Shown here: piece after piece, positions 1-6,695 of the stretch | Numbering within the stretch: position 1 is the first letter of the stretch | How the letters are laid out: each line of letters opens with the position of its first letter | Notes under the pieces: model-generated | What the model was told of the DNA's origin: nothing | Databases searched by the model: none | Seen by the model: the letters and a program-made list of their open reading frames with translations, nothing else | Program-made: the position numbers and the translations under genes | Assembly (NCBI GenBank): GCA_002254745.1 | Contig: NJED01000035.1 | Location: forward strand, 1 to 11,593 | Reading direction: 5' to 3' | DNA length: 11,593 bases | Source: Desulfurococcales archaeon ex4484_217_1 | GTDB lineage: Archaea > Thermoproteota > Thermoprotei_A > EX4484-217-1

Positions 1-1
1 A

Positions 2-1147
2 ATGTTTACTAGTAGAGAATATATCATGACTCCCGGTCCTACGCCCATCCCGGAAAGGATAATTAAAGCCATAATCTCGAAGGAGGCCTTACTGCCAGCG
101 TACGATAAAATATATGGAGAAGATTTGAAACTTGTTATGAAGCTCACTGATTCCGACGGAAAAGCAGTAATTATGGGTGGTGGTGCCACAGTAGGTCTTG
201 AATCGGCATTATCGTCGCTTATAGGAGATTATGATAAGGTTCTCGTCTTGTCAGCAGGGTTTTTTGGTGACATATTATCTAACATGGCAAAATTGTATTC
301 GAAGAAGGTAAATATTCTGAGAGCGAAAGTAGGAAACACAGTTAATGATGAAGACGTTAAGAAGTTTCTTAAGGAAAATTCTGACACTAAATTTGTTATT
401 TTAACACATTGCGAAACCTCTACTGGCGCCCTCTTTAACCTTGAGAGCTTATCTAAAACTATTAGGAGCTATAGTAATGCATTAATAATTGTTGATTGCG
501 TTTCAACTATTGGAGCGATACCTGTAAGTATTAGAAAGGGTCATGCGGATGTACTAATTTTTGGCATACAAAAGGTTTTGAATATGCCGCCTGGCTTAGC
601 CATTATTGTGCTAGGGAAGAATGCTTTGGGCATCTTAGAAAGGAGAGAGGGTAGAAGTTACTACATGAACTTAAAAACATGGATAAGTTACTGGGAAGAA
701 CGAGGTTATCTACCATCAACTCCCCCAGTTAATCTATTATATGGTCTTAGAGAAGCCATAAATATGCTATTTGAGGAAGGCCTTGAAAACGTATTCAAAA
801 GGCATAAAAAAGTATCTAATACTCTCAGAAATTATTTAGAGAAATTAGGTCTAGAGCTTGTCGTAAAAGACCATAGTATCGCTTCTCCAACGGTTACTGC
901 GTTTTATGTTCCTGCAAAAATATCCGATAAGGAGTTTACTGAGAGACTATGGAATGATTTTAGAGTTCTCATAGCTAGAACTTACGGTGAGCTTAGAGGA
1001 AAAGCCGTAAGAATAGGCCATATGGGTTCCTCAGCTACATTAGATAATATCTATGTAACCTTAATCGCCATAGCGTCAACACTAAGAAAAATGGGGATTA
1101 AAGTCCCGAAACATATGTTTCAAAATTTACTTCTTAACGTAAGCTAG
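2..1147 (+). CDS. Class V PLP-dependent aminotransferase (alanine-glyoxylate / serine-pyruvate type)
   Basis: A 381-residue fold-type I aminotransferase, expected to move an amino group between small amino acids (alanine, serine) and 2-oxo acids such as glyoxylate or pyruvate in the cytoplasm. Visible landmarks are the N-terminal MTPGPTPIP motif (residues 9-17), the GGGATVGLE cofactor-phosphate loop (59-67), the HCETSTGA segment (136-143), VDCVST with the cofactor-contacting Asp165, and FGIQKVLNMPPG with the predicted Schiff-base Lys191. Residues near 335 (VRIGHMG) match the usual carboxylate-binding C-terminal region. Length is normal for the family and no internal gap is seen. The start ATG sits one base inside the window, so a start further upstream cannot be excluded and no ribosome site can be judged. 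Its 3' end converges on a broken membrane-protein gene and would overlap it by 21 bases. The exact substrate cannot be read from sequence. Confidence 0.88.
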   Translation: MFTSREYIMTPGPTPIPERIIKAIISKEALLPAYDKIYGEDLKLVMKLTDSDGKAVIMGGGATVGLESALSSLIGDYDKVLVLSAGFFGDILSNMAKLYSKKVNILRAKVGNTVNDEDVKKFLKENSDTKFVILTHCETSTGALFNLESLSKTIRSYSNALIIVDCVSTIGAIPVSIRKGHADVLIFGIQKVLNMPPGLAIIVLGKNALGILERREGRSYYMNLKTWISYWEERGYLPSTPPVNLLYGLREAINMLFEEGLENVFKRHKKVSNTLRNYLEKLGLELVVKDHSIASPTVTAFYVPAKISDKEFTERLWNDFRVLIARTYGELRGKAVRIGHMGSSATLDNIYVTLIAIASTLRKMGIKVPKHMFQNLLLNVS

Positions 1148-1604
1148 TGGGTTTCTAATAATTCCCTTCAAAAACTCTTTCCAGCCTTTAAAGGTGATGT
1201 CTTCAACTATTTTCTCCCAATTTACTTTAACTAATACTAGGAGAAGCACAATAGTTGCTATGAGAGATACTATAGCTGCTAAAACAGATGATTCTCCAAC
1301 AATTAGCCTTATAATACCTCCGAAAAGTCATGAATAGTTTCATACTTTTCTTAGTTTTCTCAGGAATAACTTTTCTTGTAGCAAACCCTATCAGCAATAC
1401 TATGACTTTTCCTAAAGCAGCTCCTAGTCCTCCAAGAACAGCTATTCCTATGCGGATCAAAGGATTACCTATAGCTACGCCGTACTGTACAACAAATATG
1501 AGGTATGGTATTGTAGAGTAAGGTATAACGTTGCCTAGGAAAGAAACTAGAAACACACCTAAAGGACCATAAACGTAAATGAGCTCTCCTAGTTGTTCAA
1601 ACAA
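1127..1604 (-). pseudogene. DedA/VTT-family membrane protein, internally deleted and frameshifted
   Basis: The first part (1604 down to about 1326) encodes a hydrophobic protein with FLGNVIPYSTIPYL and a glycine-rich helix (GGLGAALGKVIVLLIGF), typical of the N-terminal half of archaeal VTT/SNARE-associated (DedA-like) membrane proteins, which are linked to lipid movement across membranes. After KLFMTF the frame reads nonsense and stops at 1227, while another frame continues with a membrane helix (SSVLAAIVSLIATIVLLLVLV), then KVNWEKIVEDITFKGW and a stop at 1127. From memory of the family, the block between these halves, including the Pro-Asp-rich re-entrant segment, is missing: roughly 55-65 residues. 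The TTG at 1604 is chosen as start because AGGTG lies seven bases upstream; a TTG at 1631 is the alternative. The C-terminal end overlaps the convergent aminotransferase. It could be a true pseudogene or an assembly deletion. Confidence 0.66.
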
Positions 1605-1611
1605 TAAATAG

Positions 1612-1616
1612 CACCT
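1612..1616 (-). promoter_or_regulatory. Ribosome binding site of the VTT-family gene
   Basis: AGGTG on the minus strand, seven bases before the TTG at 1604-1602. It favours this TTG over the upstream TTG at 1631, and the protein then begins MFEQLGE directly before the first hydrophobic segment. Confidence 0.45.
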
Positions 1617-1669
1617 ACATGGCTTAACCAAGTGGAAATGGCCGTGAACATAATATGTTAGAGTCAGTA

Positions 1670-1677
1670 CTTATAAG
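1670..1677 (-). promoter_or_regulatory. TATA-like element for the VTT-family gene
   Basis: CTTATAAG (palindromic) lies 73 bases upstream of the proposed TTG start, with purine-rich GAAATG just upstream that could serve as BRE. The spacing is longer than at the other promoters of this window, so this call is weaker. Confidence 0.35.
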
Positions 1678-1699
1678 CATTTCTTAACGAACATTAAAG

Positions 1700-1707
1700 C
1701 TTAAATC
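1700..1707 (+). promoter_or_regulatory. TATA-like element for the candidate box C/D sRNA
   Basis: CTTAAATC preceded by the purine-rich ATTAAAG. Archaeal transcription normally starts about 25-30 bases after the TATA box, which would be 1727-1731, exactly at the 5' end of the proposed sRNA. Confidence 0.35.
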
Positions 1708-1730
1708 CCCTTAACTGATTATATTCTATA

Positions 1731-1794
1731 ATGGATGATGAATTTTCGGGGAGTATGATTAGATGATGTGACGCGGTTACCCAACTGACTTCAT
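1731..1794 (+). ncRNA. Candidate box C/D sRNA (2'-O-methylation guide)
   Basis: The short gap between two genes holds all four boxes in order. C box ATGATGA (1735-1741) and D box CTGA (1785-1788) match consensus exactly. A D'-like ATGA (1755-1758) and a C'-like ATGATGT (1763-1769, 6 of 7) lie between them, separated by four bases. The spacing is right: 13 bases C to D', 15 bases C' to D. ATGG (1731-1734) can pair with TCAT (1791-1794, one G-U) as the short terminal stem of the K-turn. By the known N+5 rule the D guide (gacgcggttacccaa) would direct methylation of the G opposite C1780, and the D' guide that of the base opposite G1750. I could not identify the RNA targets. The 3' end touches the stop codon of the convergent nucleotidyltransferase gene. 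Chance assembly of these short boxes is possible. Confidence 0.55.
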
Positions 1795-2492
1795 GTAATA
1801 GAGTATTTTGAGAGTAGCTTCTCTGCTTCTTCAACATCCTTATGTGTATCAATACTCTTCCAAAGAACATCAGTATAATCTACTGCTTTTAAGAGGCCCT
1901 TCTCAGCTAATATTGGAAACGCCGTCTGCTCTATATCTCCTTTCTCAGGCAGATACTCGAAAATTTTGGGTGTTAAACAGTAAACACCAGCATTAATCCA
2001 GTACTCACGGAGCACAGGTTTTTCTACAAAGCTCATTATTTTTCCTGTTTCCGGGTTAAACCTTATTATACCGTATGGTGATTTTAAGGGAACTACAGCA
2101 ATAGCTCCTACAATATCATCGGTTAAAGCATTACTTAGCCTTTTAAGGTCTAAGTTAGTTATAATATCTCCGTTAAGAACGAAGAATTGCTTCTCATTCT
2201 TCAGTACATGCTCGGCGTTTTTCAAACCTCCAGCTGTTCCTAAAGGCTCATCTTCAACAACATAGCCTACCTTTACACCAAACCTTTTGCCACTACCTAT
2301 TTCTTCAATAATTTTCTCCTTCAAATAACCTACAGCTAAAATGACTTCATCGATACCGCTTTTTCTCAGCCATTCAAATTGCCATGCAAGGATAGGTTTA
2401 CCTTTAATTTCAATAAGAGGCTTGGGGCGCTCTTGTGTTAGTGGTCGAAGTCTTTTCCCGAAACCTCCAGCTAGAATTAGTGCCTTAACCAT
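1791..2492 (-). CDS. Sugar-phosphate nucleotidyltransferase (NTP_transferase family)
   Basis: A 233-residue single-domain enzyme expected to join a sugar-1-phosphate to an NTP, giving an NDP-sugar and pyrophosphate for glycan, glycolipid or protein glycosylation precursors. The signature LAGGFGKRLRPLT..RPKP fills residues 7-25 and binds the nucleotide phosphates. GTAGGL (85-90) follows, then LNGD with predicted metal ligand Asp109, FVEKP (155-159), and INAGVY (166-171), all in the expected order. There is no C-terminal left-handed beta-helix, so it resembles short mannose-1-phosphate guanylyltransferase or glucose-1-phosphate thymidylyl/uridylyltransferase forms; base and sugar specificity cannot be told. 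The ATG start has an AGGGG ribosome site (GAGAAGGGGTTGATACC before the ATG). It is divergent from the membrane-protein gene at 2602 and shares a 109-base promoter region with it. No glycosyltransferase genes are adjacent. Confidence 0.87.
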   Translation of the reverse strand: MVKALILAGGFGKRLRPLTQERPKPLIEIKGKPILAWQFEWLRKSGIDEVILAVGYLKEKIIEEIGSGKRFGVKVGYVVEDEPLGTAGGLKNAEHVLKNEKQFFVLNGDIITNLDLKRLSNALTDDIVGAIAVVPLKSPYGIIRFNPETGKIMSFVEKPVLREYWINAGVYCLTPKIFEYLPEKGDIEQTAFPILAEKGLLKAVDYTDVLWKSIDTHKDVEEAEKLLSKYSIT

Positions 2493-2560
2493 GGTATCAA
2501 CCCCTTCTCATAATAACTGGGGATCTGCATGTAATATTGTGGGTATCTACCTAAATAAGT

Positions 2561-2568
2561 GTTTTAAA
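2561..2568 (-). promoter_or_regulatory. TATA-like element for the nucleotidyltransferase gene
   Basis: TTTAAAAC on the minus strand, 76 bases before the ATG at 2492. It overlaps the plus-strand TATA box of the divergent gene. A second candidate, CTTATTTAG, lies closer at 2551-2559, so the exact element is uncertain. Confidence 0.3.
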
Positions 2569-2570
2569 TA
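2563..2570 (+). promoter_or_regulatory. TATA box of the membrane-protein gene
   Basis: TTTAAATA, a perfect archaeal TATA consensus, starting 57 bases before the ATG at 2620. Transcription would start near 2590, leaving almost no leader for the ATG at 2602 but a roughly 28-base leader for the ATG at 2620. Confidence 0.5.
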
Positions 2571-2601
2571 ATTTAACTATGTTAGAAATAAACCAAAATT
2601 A

Positions 2602-3333
2602 ATGTTTGAGTGGGTAATTATGGAAAAACTTAGTAGCGTTATCGAGTTATCTAGGAGGTTTGAAAAGAAGTTATCATTACTATGGCCTATTATCATAGGT
2701 TTATATTTTACCTTCTCAATATTAGTATCAATAATGAACTTTCTTAAAATGTTAGAAATAGGCCATGAAACTCTGGAGAGAGTAATAACCCCAATGACTT
2801 GGAGCATTTACGCTTTAGGTATTCTTGCTGTATACTTTACGTACTTAATAATTCAAAGGAGAAACTGGCACTTCGCCAGGATGTACTTTATATTCTCGGA
2901 AATATTAAAGCTTATAAGAATTAAACCGTTAACTGATAATCTTCAGCTTAAAGCCTCATTAATAGGAAACATGTTAGAAGAGATTAAGAGCGAAGAGAAA
3001 CCTAGAAATGTTTTTCTATGGATCATTGCCTCAGCCATATCATTCGGCTTCTTCGGACTATTGGCATCCTATATTGTACATAGAGACTTCCACAAGCATT
3101 CAGTAAGGGAGGAAAAAATAGTAAGCCTTTTCAGCGAACTATCCGTCTTTAGCTCTGAAGTTAAAACTTATGTAGTTAGAAAGAAAAGCATAGTGCACCT
3201 ATTGCTTTCTATATTAAGTGCTGGCCTCTATGCTCCTATATGGATTTACATGTTCATTAGAGACTTCAATAAGCATATTGAAGAACATAAAATCATAGAT
3301 GAGCATTTAAAAAGGTTTTTAGAAGAGCTTTAG
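2602..3333 (+). CDS. Four-helix membrane protein of unknown function with internal repeat
   Basis: I do not recognise this 243-residue protein. Predicted membrane helices lie at about residues 25-48, 66-84, 137-159 and 197-219. The last two are each followed by the same motif: RDFHKHSVREEKI at 161-173 and RDFNKHIEEHKII at 220-232, so the C-terminal half looks like a duplicated unit of helix plus basic/acidic tail about 59 residues long. The glycine-containing helices ending W/Y.. RD recall DUF4234-type proteins, but this is only a weak resemblance. The start is probably the ATG at 2620 (MEKLSS): it has a GAGTGGGT ribosome-like site and the TATA spacing seen elsewhere here; the ATG at 2602 would add six residues. 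Its stop codon abuts the stop of the convergent FrhB-type gene without a single base between. It is probably transcribed alone. Confidence 0.75.
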   Translation: MFEWVIMEKLSSVIELSRRFEKKLSLLWPIIIGLYFTFSILVSIMNFLKMLEIGHETLERVITPMTWSIYALGILAVYFTYLIIQRRNWHFARMYFIFSEILKLIRIKPLTDNLQLKASLIGNMLEEIKSEEKPRNVFLWIIASAISFGFFGLLASYIVHRDFHKHSVREEKIVSLFSELSVFSSEVKTYVVRKKSIVHLLLSILSAGLYAPIWIYMFIRDFNKHIEEHKIIDEHLKRFLEEL

Positions 3334-4449
3334 CTACTTAGCTTCCTTTGCCTTTTTCCTTAAAGCTTTAATGGCCTCAACTTCTTCTGTTAATCCGTAA
3401 AATGCTGCTATGAACTTTAACGCGTTTCTTTTCTTTCTTCTATCAAATTTCACAATTTTTGTCCATCTATCTTCAGGTAATGGTTGATATTCTACATAGC
3501 CTCTTTCTACTGTTGCTTTCCATAGTTCTTCACCTTTATCGTTCATTATTAATACTGCATTCCACCCTATTAGCCCTAAAGCACCCACTGTAACATCGGA
3601 GTAGTAGGACAGAAATTCTGGGCAATGCCTGCAAGCTGGAATTAGAAACTTAGCGGCATCTTTTAATGAATACTCAACAGTCCTACCATCTTTTAAGTAA
3701 AAGTAGAACTTTGCCTTAATGTTTTTCTTTACAACTTCCTCCGGTTTTATCCCAGCTGATTTCATCATTTCAAGCATTTTACTCCATTGCCAGTTTTCGG
3801 AACACATTATGCTTATGGTGTAAGCTACTTTGCTAACAAATTTTCTTAGCCCTACTTCTCTCGCCCTTTGTATAGCTCTTATCTGGCAGGGTAATCCAAC
3901 AGCTAGAACTTTATTTAGCTCTGGATGAGTATATGCTAAAGCTTCGAGCAAGTGGTTTACTGGGCTGTAAACGTATTTGCTCCCAGCAGCCTTTATTACA
4001 TCTTCCTTAGTTTTAGCTATAATGGGTACAGGTCTCCAATATTCATCTCTTGCTACGAGAAATGCTGCATCAATAAAGCCTTCTTCAAGCGCAGCTATTA
4101 TTAGAGACGATGTTACACCGCCGTCTTGAGCTACTTTTCCTAGTGCTTCAATTTTTGTTCTGGCTAAGTATTTCTCCTTAGGTACTGGAGGTTCAATAAA
4201 CATTTCCTTCTTCATAGCAACGTGCGGGCATACCATAGAGCACAAACTGCAGTATACACAGGCATCCTCTGTTATTACTGGGTGGTCTGGTTCTTCGAAG
4301 ATATAATTCACCGCTTTTGTTGGACACACCGCAGTACAAAAGCCACAATATGAGCAGAGGTCAGCGTTTATTATTTCGAAAACGTTTACCGGTATGATAT
4401 TACTGAAAGGCCCTCTATATGTGTAAAACCTTATCTTAGGTGTTGCCAT
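3334..4449 (-). CDS. Ferredoxin-FrhB type F420 hydrogenase/dehydrogenase beta-subunit family protein
   Basis: A 371-residue protein with an N-terminal two-cluster ferredoxin domain fused to an FrhB-type domain. Cysteines 32, 35, 38, 42 and 64, 67, 70, 74 form two CxxCxxCxxxCP motifs for [4Fe-4S] clusters. The FrhB part begins near residue 108 (AQDGGVTSSLIIAALEEG), contains GSKYVYSP and the VGLPCQIRAI motif, and ends with ACRHCPEFLSYYSDVTVGALG. Family members bind FAD and pass electrons between F420 and iron-sulfur partners (FrhB, FpoF, FdhB and related dehydrogenases). No catalytic partner such as a hydrogenase is adjacent, so the donor or acceptor is unknown. The ATG start has AGGTGA six bases upstream and a consensus TATA box 55 bases upstream, suggesting a single-gene transcript. 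The presence of cofD in this window fits use of F420. The protein looks complete. Confidence 0.85.
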   Translation of the reverse strand: MATPKIRFYTYRGPFSNIIPVNVFEIINADLCSYCGFCTAVCPTKAVNYIFEEPDHPVITEDACVYCSLCSMVCPHVAMKKEMFIEPPVPKEKYLARTKIEALGKVAQDGGVTSSLIIAALEEGFIDAAFLVARDEYWRPVPIIAKTKEDVIKAAGSKYVYSPVNHLLEALAYTHPELNKVLAVGLPCQIRAIQRAREVGLRKFVSKVAYTISIMCSENWQWSKMLEMMKSAGIKPEEVVKKNIKAKFYFYLKDGRTVEYSLKDAAKFLIPACRHCPEFLSYYSDVTVGALGLIGWNAVLIMNDKGEELWKATVERGYVEYQPLPEDRWTKIVKFDRRKKRNALKFIAAFYGLTEEVEAIKALRKKAKEAK

Positions 4450-4496
4450 AACACGTCACCTATGATGTAAGCTATGTTGGAAGATTTAAGTGAAGT

Positions 4497-4504
4497 TATT
4501 TAAA
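4497..4504 (-). promoter_or_regulatory. TATA box of the FrhB-type gene
   Basis: TTTAAATA on the minus strand, a perfect consensus, starting 55 bases before the ATG at 4449, with AAGAATAT upstream as possible BRE. The predicted leader is about 28 bases. Confidence 0.55.
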
Positions 4505-4560
4505 ATATTCTTCTTGTAAAATATTTAGGTAACTATTGTATCTATGCTATTTTAGAACTT

Positions 4561-5214
4561 TTAAGGTTCGAATTTCAATAAATTACTGTTTGCTTTTCTA
4601 TTTTGCTTTCTCTTCCCGCTTTCTTGAATACTAAGTACTTTCTTTAATATTTTAGGAGGTACTTTGAATACTTCAAACGCAATAGTGTATATGTACTTAT
4701 CACTTGGTAAATTCTTAGCAGCTTCTACTCTGACAGCTATGGCTCTCTTCAACGCTTCCTTCATTAGCTTATTTCTTATTTCCCCTTTAGCTATAGCTTC
4801 CGCTACACGGAAAGCTATGTAGAATTTTTTATAATTACGTATTGTTTGCTCGTATTCAGGATACTCGGTTAGTATTTTCTTTAAAAACTTCGTGAAAACT
4901 TCTTCACTTAAGAATCCTAGTATTACCCCTGTAAAAGGCACTCTAAGAACCTTTATCAACTGTTCTTTTTTAATATCACCAAGAATATTTCTTAAGCTTA
5001 ATTTTTCTAAGCCCTGTTCTTTTAATTGCTTGACAATATTGTCAATTTTTAATTCGTAATCTAAGGGACCATTAAATATTTCTAGGTATTCCTCAAATAA
5101 ACCTAAACCGTATCTCCCTATGAAATATAGGCTTGATAGTTCTTTATCAAATAAGTCAGGGGGTCTTGCCTTCCCCCTTAGTGGCTCTATTTTCCTCCTA
5201 GAATACTCAGCCAT
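4561..5214 (-). CDS. DUF2192-like conserved archaeal protein
   Basis: A soluble, lysine-rich, mostly helical protein with no signal peptide or membrane helix. The segments EPLRGKARPPDLFDKELSSL and, further on, FYIAFRVAEAIAKGEIRNKL resemble the archaeal family DUF2192 as I remember it; the function of that family is unknown. 217 residues follow the first ordinary start (ATG 5214), but coding sequence clearly continues upstream in the same frame to about 5328 and lacks any ATG, GTG or TTG there, so the native protein is probably about 255 residues. The C-terminal tail (GKRKQNRKANSN) is basic and may bind nucleic acid, which is only inference. The gene follows reverse gyrase on the same strand with about 50 bases between, and may have its own promoter overlapping the reverse gyrase stop codon. 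Confidence 0.68.
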   Translation of the reverse strand: MAEYSRRKIEPLRGKARPPDLFDKELSSLYFIGRYGLGLFEEYLEIFNGPLDYELKIDNIVKQLKEQGLEKLSLRNILGDIKKEQLIKVLRVPFTGVILGFLSEEVFTKFLKKILTEYPEYEQTIRNYKKFYIAFRVAEAIAKGEIRNKLMKEALKRAIAVRVEAAKNLPSDKYIYTIAFEVFKVPPKILKKVLSIQESGKRKQNRKANSNLLKFEP

Positions 5215-5328
5215 AAGTAAATCTATTACTTCTTCTCTTGACCAGTCTTTCCTATTTGACGATGTTATTTCACTCCATACTTTAATTAGGGCCTCTATTC
5301 TACTTCTATAAGGATTGTTTTTAGCTAT
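5215..5328 (-). other. Probable N-terminal extension of the DUF2192-like gene, from an ATA codon
   Basis: In frame with the gene below and uninterrupted, this stretch encodes NNPYRSRIEALIKVWSEI and more, protein-like sequence that suits the N-terminus of the family. The frame is closed by TAG at 5343-5341. The codon at the right distance (eight bases) after AGGAGG is ATA at 5328-5326, also 57 bases after a TATA box. An ATG at 5336-5334 is out of frame and hits a stop after three codons; a single missing base there would also restore a start. Confidence 0.5.
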
Positions 5329-5336
5329 GTTCTCAT

Positions 5337-5342
5337 CCTCCT
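5337..5342 (-). promoter_or_regulatory. Strong ribosome binding site AGGAGG of the DUF2192-like gene
   Basis: Perfect AGGAGG on the minus strand, 8 bases upstream of the ATA at 5328-5326 and more than 120 bases upstream of the first ATG at 5214. It argues that translation starts near 5328. Confidence 0.5.
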
Positions 5343-5377
5343 AGTAATGCTATTGAAACTAAGTTAATTAGTAAAGG

Positions 5378-5385
5378 TTATTTAT
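5378..5385 (-). promoter_or_regulatory. TATA box of the DUF2192-like gene, overlapping the reverse gyrase stop codon
   Basis: ATAAATAA on the minus strand contains the TAA stop of reverse gyrase (5384-5382). Its start is 57 bases upstream of the ATA codon at 5328, the same spacing as at five other genes here. Confidence 0.4.
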
Positions 5386-6695
5386 GAATATTCTAAGCAT
5401 AGGTTTTTGAGTATGAATGATTCCGTAGGATACGTTACGCCTTCCTTTTTAGCTTTGACAATTATGTTACATGTTTCTCTATAAAATTCGTTTAAGACTT
5501 TTGTTATATCCTCTTTGCCTAATTCTACCATGTCTATTACTTCTTGAAGTTTCCTAGTTCTCTCCTCACTTATCAGTTCTTCAAAGTTTTTAATGAGATA
5601 TTCGAATATCTGCTTCCCTCTATTTGTTGCTACAAGTTTTCCTTTACCTACTTCAAGTATGTACCCTCTTCTCCTCAAAATACTTAGTATTTTAGCGTAG
5701 GTTGAGGGTCTACCTATTCCTCTTGTTTTCATTTCTTCTACTACTTCACCATAGCTGTATAAGGGATACTCAGGTATCATTCTTACCTGTAATTCCTCTA
5801 TCTCATACTCTCCACTAGTTAACTTACTTACTTCTTCATGTACGAATGTCTTTGAGAGTCTGAGAAATCCTTCCTTTATAATTTTAGTTGTAAACGTGAA
5901 TTCTTTCGTAAAGTCTTCAAATCTTATCGTAAATGTTCTCTTCATAACCTTTGCCGGAGCCATTTGGCTTATTATAAATCTTCTAAATATTACATCATAT
6001 AGTCTATAGTCTTCAGGTCTCAGCGGTACTGCTAGCCGAAGAACTCCAGCTGCTCTTAGAGATCTTATTTGACGGGAGTCTAGGGGTTTAGTAGGTCTTA
6101 TACATTCATGTGCTCCAGGTTTCTCCCATTTCCTAGCTTTAAAGTATTCTACTCCATAAACTCTTGTAATGTAGTCTTTAGCTATCCCTATACCTACATT
6201 ACTTACTGTAGTACTGTCTGTTCTATGATATGTTATTAATCCTGCCTCGAAGAGTCTTTGAGCAGAATCCATTATTTTAGGAGCGGGCAGTCCAAGAATT
6301 CTTGAACCTTCAGCTAGCATAGCATCGGTAGTGAATGGTGGTGGAGGATTTAGTTCAACAATTTCGTCTCTAATATTCTCTATAATTATTTTACCTTGTT
6401 TACTTATTTTCTCAGCCAATCCCTTTGGAGCTTTAAATGTTAAACTTAAGTTAATTCCCTTAAGCTTGATTGTTATAAGCTCTGCTTTTCTCTTATTCTT
6501 CATTGTTCTCTCAACAATCCATCCTAGTACTGGTGTTTGCACTCTTCCTGCTGATAGCCAGTGCATTCCAAACCTCTTCCACAAAATAGGGCTCAAACTA
6601 AAACCAATCCACCTATCCTCATTGTTTAATGCTTCAATAAGACCTCTCCTAGTTACCTCATGGAATCTTACTCTCCAAATGTTCTTATTGAGCCT
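5382..6695 (-). CDS. rgy: Reverse gyrase, C-terminal topoisomerase IA part (separate frame)
   Basis: This 437-codon open frame continues reverse gyrase in a different frame from its N-terminal part. It opens with NIWRVRFHEVTRRGLIEALN, then DRWIGFSLS, WLSAGRVQTPVLGWIVER, and GLITYHRTDS holding the catalytic tyrosine that attacks DNA (residue 123 counted from the TTG at 6596). GAHECIRPTKP, IFRRFIISQMAPAKV, and the RGIGRPSTYAKIL motif follow, and the end looks normal. Two conserved blocks are missing: the segment after the TOPRIM motif before KNIWRV, and about 17 residues (family consensus like PREIN..LV.AQ..RR) between ALNN and EDRWIG at 6620/6621. The TTG at 6596 lacks a well-spaced ribosome site, so independent translation is doubtful. 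Either an eroding gene or an assembly with dropped segments. Confidence 0.85.
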   Translation of the reverse strand, partial: RLNKNIWRVRFHEVTRRGLIEALNNEDRWIGFSLSPILWKRFGMHWLSAGRVQTPVLGWIVERTMKNKRKAELITIKLKGINLSLTFKAPKGLAEKISKQGKIIIENIRDEIVELNPPPPFTTDAMLAEGSRILGLPAPKIMDSAQRLFEAGLITYHRTDSTTVSNVGIGIAKDYITRVYGVEYFKARKWEKPGAHECIRPTKPLDSRQIRSLRAAGVLRLAVPLRPEDYRLYDVIFRRFIISQMAPAKVMKRTFTIRFEDFTKEFTFTTKIIKEGFLRLSKTFVHEEVSKLTSGEYEIEELQVRMIPEYPLYSYGEVVEEMKTRGIGRPSTYAKILSILRRRGYILEVGKGKLVATNRGKQIFEYLIKNFEELISEERTRKLQEVIDMVELGKEDITKVLNEFYRETCNIIVKAKKEGVTYPTESFILKNLCLEYS

